Source of the DNA: UBA7236 sp964638865
GTDB taxonomy: Bacteria > Bacteroidota > Bacteroidia > Chitinophagales > BACL12
Assembly: GCA_964638865.1 (NCBI GenBank)
Contig: CAZXBG010000095.1
Span: 1 to 16,824 of the forward strand
Direction: 5' to 3'
Length of the DNA stretch: 16,824 bases
The translations under genes and the position numbers were made by a program. Positions 12,951 through 16,824 of the stretch are shown piece after piece (within the stretch, counting starts at the first letter, position 1; each line of letters starts with the position of its first letter). The notes under the pieces are model-generated. The model saw only the letters and a list, made by a program, of their open reading frames with translations, was not told the origin of the DNA and did no database searches.

Positions 12951-15374
12951 ATGATAAGACCTTTAATTTTAATTTTCCTGATAACAGCTGCCATAACAGT
13001 TTTTTCCCAATCCACAAGTTTTAATTGTTATGTGCCGGATGCCGGAGCAGTAATTCGCGATCACAATACAGATTTCATTTCGTTAGATCTTGAACTCAGT
13101 TTTGTTCCGGAGGAGGGAAAAGTTAGCGGTATTGCACAATATGTTTTTATCCCTATACAACAAAAAGTTGATTCTGTTTTTCTGGATGCACCGGGTATTT
13201 TAATTGAATATGTTTTATTGGATAATACAAAAACAAAATTTAACATGGATAGTGCCGGAACAACCGTATTTTTTAATCCGCCATTACAGAGAAATTCAAA
13301 TCATACCCTGACAATTAAGTATGATGCCTATCCAAAACGGGGTATTTATTTTAATGGTTGGAACAATAAAAACACCGATAGTGAAACTGATCCTAACGTA
13401 ATAAGAAAACAGATTTGGACACAGGGACAGGGTACAGACAATCGTTATTGGATACCATCGTACGATGGTGTAAATGACAAGCTCATCAGCTCATTAAAAA
13501 TTACTTTTAATTCCGGATATACCATTATTTCGAACGGAGAAGCGGGTGAAATATTGCAGAATAAAAATGGAACGATCACCCAAACCTATAAAATGGTACA
13601 TCCCCATAATATTTATTTAATTATGCTTGCGATAGGCAAATATGATCATTTGGATTACCCGAGTAAAAACGGAATAACTACAAAACAATATTATTATCCC
13701 GGCACAAAAAGCATTGCAGAATTCACTTATAAATATTCTGCAGAAATGATGGATTGGATGGAAATGGAAACCGGCTTGAAATATCCATGGACAACCTATT
13801 GCAATGTTCCGGTGCAGGAATTTTTATATGGTGCAATGGAAAATACTACGGCAACTATTTTTTCCGATTTTTTTTATCAGGACGAAAGAACTTTTCCGGA
13901 TAAAAATTATGTAGATATCAATGCACATGAATTAACGCATCAGTGGTTCGGTGATTATGTTTCAGCCTGGAGTGGAGCACACCACTGGTTACAGGAAAGT
14001 TTCGCAACGTATTATGCAAAGAAATTCAGAGAACACATCAGCGGTGATGATTTTTACCAATGGAACAGACGTGGAGAAATGAATACAGCCTTTGATGCTG
14101 ATGGAAAAAACAATTATCCTGTGGCACATAGCCAGGCTGGCTCACCACGCGTTTATCAAAAAGGAAGTATTGTTCTGGATATGTTGCGTTATGTAACCGG
14201 CGACGAACAATTTAAAATTGTGATCAAAGAATTTCTTGAAAAATACCCTTATGCAAATGTGGAGTCGCATGATTTTGAAATGCAATTTATGCGATCACTC
14301 GGAATGAATCTCGATTGGTTTTTTGATCAGTGGATATACAGAGATGGATTTCCTGAATATACTGTTAATTATACTACTGAATCACAAAATATAAATGTTT
14401 TTGTTAAACAGACACAAACACAAAACGAGACCATTCATTTATTCAAAATGCCAATTCATATTCAGGTGCATTTTAAAGATGGCTCTTTTGATGATCAATT
14501 GGTTTGGATAGAAAAAGAAGAAACTAATATTACGTTTAAAAATCCCGAAGCCCGCGAAATAGCTTTTGTATTGTTCAACCCAAACTCTATGGTGTATGCT
14601 AAATTAAAATTTGAAAAACAATACGATGAATTGCGATTCCAGGCTTTTAATGCACCTAATTTGATGGATCGTTATGATGCAATTGTAATGATGAGAGGGA
14701 CAGAAACAGAGAAAAAAAGAGAAGACCTTATAAAATTGTATGCTAAAGAAAATTTCCATGCTATTAAATCGGAGATCATAACTCAGTTAAGTAATGATGA
14801 CAACAAGGGCTCCATTGCAATTCTTAAACAAGGATTAAACGATGCTGATGTTTTGGTGAGAAGAGCAGTTTTAACAAATTTGCAAACCATTCCATCGAAA
14901 TTGGAAAAAGATATTGTGGCAAAATTAACGGACTATAATTACAGCAATTGCGAGATCGCTTTGTTCAAACTTTGCACTTTGGATCCTAATAAAAAGAAAG
15001 AATACCTGGCGATAACTAAAGATCTTGTTGGGAGCAATAAAAATATTCGAATCACCTGGTTGGAATTGAATTATTCGGAGCAGGTTGACAATTCGATAAA
15101 TGAACTTGTTCAGTATAGCAGTTCCGATTATGAATTCAGAACTAGAAATTATGCAATCAACTCCCTGGTCAATCTTAAATATTGCAACAAGCAGGTTGTG
15201 ATCAATTTATTCGATGCCGCTTTGTCAACAAACAACCGTCTTTCCTCCCCTGCCCGCAATGCTCTTAAAAAGTTGAAGGAAACCCCTTCTTGTGCTGAGC
15301 TGATTAAAAACTATTACGAGGAAAATAATTGGGACGAGTGGCAAAAAAATAAGCTAAAACCGATTTTCAATTGA
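12951..15374 (+). CDS. Secreted M1 family metallopeptidase (aminopeptidase N-like)
   Basis: This 807-residue zinc aminopeptidase has an N-terminal signal peptide (residues 1-19, hydrophobic LILIFLITAAITVFS, cleavage before Q20). It is therefore expected in the periplasm or outside the cell. The beta-sandwich N-domain leads to the substrate-binding YGAMEN (293-298) and the zinc site HELTH (326-330). E349 follows 18 residues later, completing HExxHx18E. The catalytic tyrosine is probably in RVYQKGSIVLDML. Around the third ligand the usual WLNEGFA reads WLQESFA, a variant likely shared by a subgroup. Residues from about 560 look like helical HEAT-type repeats. No Por-type C-terminal sorting domain is seen. 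It begins 52 bases after the FAD oxidoreductase gene. TTTATTTG just before the ATG is one mismatch from the -7 motif. Its role is likely peptide nutrition. Confidence 0.92.
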   Translation: MIRPLILIFLITAAITVFSQSTSFNCYVPDAGAVIRDHNTDFISLDLELSFVPEEGKVSGIAQYVFIPIQQKVDSVFLDAPGILIEYVLLDNTKTKFNMDSAGTTVFFNPPLQRNSNHTLTIKYDAYPKRGIYFNGWNNKNTDSETDPNVIRKQIWTQGQGTDNRYWIPSYDGVNDKLISSLKITFNSGYTIISNGEAGEILQNKNGTITQTYKMVHPHNIYLIMLAIGKYDHLDYPSKNGITTKQYYYPGTKSIAEFTYKYSAEMMDWMEMETGLKYPWTTYCNVPVQEFLYGAMENTTATIFSDFFYQDERTFPDKNYVDINAHELTHQWFGDYVSAWSGAHHWLQESFATYYAKKFREHISGDDFYQWNRRGEMNTAFDADGKNNYPVAHSQAGSPRVYQKGSIVLDMLRYVTGDEQFKIVIKEFLEKYPYANVESHDFEMQFMRSLGMNLDWFFDQWIYRDGFPEYTVNYTTESQNINVFVKQTQTQNETIHLFKMPIHIQVHFKDGSFDDQLVWIEKEETNITFKNPEAREIAFVLFNPNSMVYAKLKFEKQYDELRFQAFNAPNLMDRYDAIVMMRGTETEKKREDLIKLYAKENFHAIKSEIITQLSNDDNKGSIAILKQGLNDADVLVRRAVLTNLQTIPSKLEKDIVAKLTDYNYSNCEIALFKLCTLDPNKKKEYLAITKDLVGSNKNIRITWLELNYSEQVDNSINELVQYSSSDYEFRTRNYAINSLVNLKYCNKQVVINLFDAALSTNNRLSSPARNALKKLKETPSCAELIKNYYEENNWDEWQKNKLKPIFN

Positions 15375-15757
15375 AAAAGCAATCAAACACACAAAGTTGT
15401 AAAGAGCTCTTACTGTACAAATTTTTAACTTTTCAACTCCCTATCCACAGAATTTCCATCTAAATCAACACGTTATCAACATCTGACGTTTAAAATATAC
15501 AATAAGTGATATTTTAAACGTTTAGATGAGGTACGTCGTTCTGTATTGCAACAATCACGGTACTTTGAGCGGTTTTAACGCTCGGGTATAATGATGGCTT
15601 TTCTTTACTGGAATTATGTAATTCGTTATTTAACGGAATTGCCTGTGTATTACATTTTGAACGGGTTTTCTTATAATAAGCGAAGTTTGTTATTGTCAAT
15701 TTTTTAATTCCTTTTCAAGTAGGGAAATTAAATTTCAAATAGTTGACAGGTTCAAGT
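15375..15757. other. Gene-free stretch rich in inverted repeats
   Basis: This 383-base gap between the M1 peptidase and the coiled-coil protein has no convincing gene. It holds a palindrome AAGAGCTCTT (15402-15411), a long hairpin (15480-15528), a short GC stem (GAGCG 15567-15571 / CGCTC 15579-15583), and a bulged stem (AATTCGTTA 15620-15628 / TAACGGAATT 15631-15640). CTATCCACA (15441-15449) and TTATCAACA (15473-15481) are each one base from the DnaA box TTATCCACA. It may be a regulatory region or encode a structured RNA. No TAnnTTTG promoter is evident on either strand. Confidence 0.5.
15480..15528. repeat. Long inverted repeat with 13-base perfect arms
   Basis: ACGTTTAAAATAT (15486-15498) and ATATTTTAAACGT (15509-15521) are exact reverse complements around a 10-base loop. 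After a small internal loop (one base against two), CATCT (15480-15484) pairs with AGATG (15524-15528), for 18 pairs in all. There is no T run after either arm, so this is not a typical terminator. It could be an operator, an RNA hairpin or a remnant of a mobile repeat. Confidence 0.7.
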
Positions 15758-16744
15758 ATGAATGAAGAAAAGAGATCTGACAACAGAGGCCGGTGGCTGT
15801 ACCTTGTACTAATATTTCTATTAGTCGGGATGAACGGCTGGTTATTCTACAATGCCTTCCAAAACAAAGAGGACAGGCTCCGCAGTGCCCAACAAATAGA
15901 AGAGGCCCGAATTCTTTATAGTCAGCTGGAGGTGCAGTTTAATGAATCAAAAAGGGAACTGCTTGATCAAAAGGGTGATTTTTCCACAAAGGACTCTTTG
16001 ATCTCTGCTCTGGAAGGCGAACTTGATGCACGAAGAAATGAGATTACTACACTATTGAAAACATGTAACTTTTTTAATGGAGGAGTTACAAATAATCAAA
16101 AAAAGTTAGATGAGGTAAAAGAGGAAATTGTTTCTCTTGAGGTAGATTGCAGCACTTATAAAGCGCAGCTGGATGAGCTGAATGCGAAGTTTTTAGCATT
16201 GCAGGAAGACTTTGAGGAGCTTACCATTCTTTATGAAAAGGAAGTTAGGCGCAGTGAAGAATTAACCTTCGACAGAGATTCCATACTTGATATCGGTGGA
16301 TTTATTTTAGCTAAGGATATTACAATCACCGGTGTTCGTAAAAAAGGAAACGGCAATGATTCGGAAGGGCAAAATGCGAAACACACCGATCGTTTAAAGA
16401 TTTGTTTTGATTTGCTTCCAAATAAATTATCAGCAGGAAAAGAGCAAACCTTTTTCGTAAAGATAATTGGGCCAAATGGCAAAACATTATTTAATACAGA
16501 AAATGGCTCCGGCGAATTTAACAATAAAGAAAAACGGGAAGACAATCTTTTCTCCAAATCTGTCAGTTTAAAATATGATGGCGGCGATGTGGAAAGTCAT
16601 TGTGTATATTGGGAACAAGAAGAAGAATTTAAAGCGGGTTCTTACACCGTAAAAGTATTCCATAACGGATATATGTCGTCGAGAAGCACCTTCACACTGA
16701 AGAAACCGGTTCTGGAAGATTTGATGTCGCGCATTGGAAATTAG
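15758..16744 (+). CDS. Membrane-anchored coiled-coil protein of unknown function
   Basis: This 328-residue protein is counted from the ATG at 15758. An in-frame TTG at 15743 would add five residues and is less likely. A basic N-terminus (NEEKRSDNRGR) precedes one membrane segment at about 13-31 (WLYLVLIFLLVGMNGWLFY), so the bulk should lie outside the cytoplasm. Residues of about 40-175 are charged heptad-like sequence, probably a coiled coil, with two cysteines in the region. Residues of about 185-315 form a beta-rich, Ig-like C-terminal domain: LKICFDLLPNKL, VKIIGPNGKTLF, then CVYWEQEEEFKAGSYTVKVF. Such proteins recur in Bacteroidota without known function and are sometimes mislabelled as chromosome-segregation proteins because of the coiled coil. 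A strong terminator follows, and it appears to be a single-gene unit. Confidence 0.78.
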   Translation: MNEEKRSDNRGRWLYLVLIFLLVGMNGWLFYNAFQNKEDRLRSAQQIEEARILYSQLEVQFNESKRELLDQKGDFSTKDSLISALEGELDARRNEITTLLKTCNFFNGGVTNNQKKLDEVKEEIVSLEVDCSTYKAQLDELNAKFLALQEDFEELTILYEKEVRRSEELTFDRDSILDIGGFILAKDITITGVRKKGNGNDSEGQNAKHTDRLKICFDLLPNKLSAGKEQTFFVKIIGPNGKTLFNTENGSGEFNNKEKREDNLFSKSVSLKYDGGDVESHCVYWEQEEEFKAGSYTVKVFHNGYMSSRSTFTLKKPVLEDLMSRIGN

Positions 16745-16767
16745 TTTTAAATAGAAGTTTTTAGGAG

Positions 16768-16797
16768 AGCCGGGCTGAAAAGTGCGGCTTTTTTTTT
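16768..16797 (+). terminator. Rho-independent terminator after the coiled-coil protein gene
   Basis: AGCCG (16768-16772) pairs with CGGCT (16785-16789) around a 12-base loop, and a run of nine T (16789-16797) follows directly. It lies 24 bases after the stop codon. The stem is short but GC-rich against an AT-rich background. Confidence 0.65.
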
Positions 16798-16800
16798 AAG

Positions 16801-16824
16801 AGTGATGAGTGATGAGTGATGAGT
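16801..16824. repeat. Tandem 7-base repeat (AGTGATG) running off the window
   Basis: Three full units of AGTGATG and three bases of a fourth occupy the last 24 bases, perfectly repeated, right after the terminator. The total copy number is unknown because the window ends inside the array. Each unit shifts a reading frame by one base, so it is more likely intergenic than coding. Confidence 0.85.

Noticed and set aside
15441..15481. Two near-DnaA boxes as evidence for a replication origin
   Set aside because: Each has a mismatch, there are only two, and no dnaA, dnaN or other origin-linked genes are near. Kept only as a minor point in the finding on this gap.
15514..15699. Minus-strand open frame of 61 codons in the inverted-repeat-rich gap
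   Set aside because: It starts only at TTG, ends inside an inverted-repeat arm, has no -7 promoter element upstream and resembles no protein I know.
1..16824. CRISPR arrays, tRNA or rRNA genes, insertion sequences, toxin-antitoxin or defence genes
   Set aside because: None could be found in the gaps or among the proteins; the gene content is conventional and similar in base composition throughout.

Overview
The window is a gene-dense, AT-rich chromosomal stretch that reads as Bacteroidota (Cytophaga-Flavobacterium-Bacteroides group). The reasons are protein types typical of that phylum (short outer-membrane beta-barrel, stand-alone MnmD, M1 peptidase with HEAT-like tail, PlsC/rhomboid/thioredoxin-like set), the lack of Shine-Dalgarno sequences, and several TAnnTTTG (-7 type) elements ahead of genes. 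I do not assign a genus. I see no rRNA, tRNA, CRISPR array, insertion sequence or prophage; the content is ordinary housekeeping and accessory metabolism.

Layout. (1) 1-131: the probable tail of a plus-strand gene, then a hairpin that can terminate transcription from both sides. (2) 131-4178, minus strand: acyltransferase-3 membrane protein, GNAT acetyltransferase, beta-CASP metallo-beta-lactamase ribonuclease, and PlsC-type lysophospholipid acyltransferase. The ribonuclease and GNAT genes are 15 bases apart and form a likely operon with a candidate promoter and a perfect inverted repeat in the leader. (3) 4395-7321, plus strand: a DEDDh exonuclease / GIY-YIG / UvrC-like cysteine-cluster fusion protein, and an M17 leucyl aminopeptidase. 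(4) 7367-9701, minus strand: AlkB-type membrane monooxygenase, uridine kinase and a small outer-membrane barrel, closely spaced. (5) 9826-12898, plus strand: a tight cluster of thioredoxin-fold protein, rhomboid protease, MnmD and an FAD oxidoreductase, with gaps of 0, -1 and 14 bases. (6) 12951-15374: a secreted M1 metallopeptidase. (7) 15375-15757: a gene-free stretch rich in inverted repeats. (8) 15758-16744: a membrane-anchored coiled-coil protein with its own terminator, then a 7-base tandem repeat running off the window end.

How the genes fit together. The clearest functional pair is MnmD plus the FAD oxidoreductase, which together resemble the two halves of the MnmC enzyme of wobble-uridine modification, in the same order as the fused protein. 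The exonuclease/GIY-YIG fusion suggests a DNA-repair nuclease combining incision and degradation. PlsC and the acyltransferase-3 protein point to envelope lipid or glycan modification. The main points worth a second look are the fusion nuclease, the split MnmC arrangement, the TAnnTTTG motifs sitting 4-7 bases before start codons, the structured gap at 15.4-15.7 kb, and the altered nucleoside-site residue of the uridine kinase. No clearly new multi-gene system is evident.
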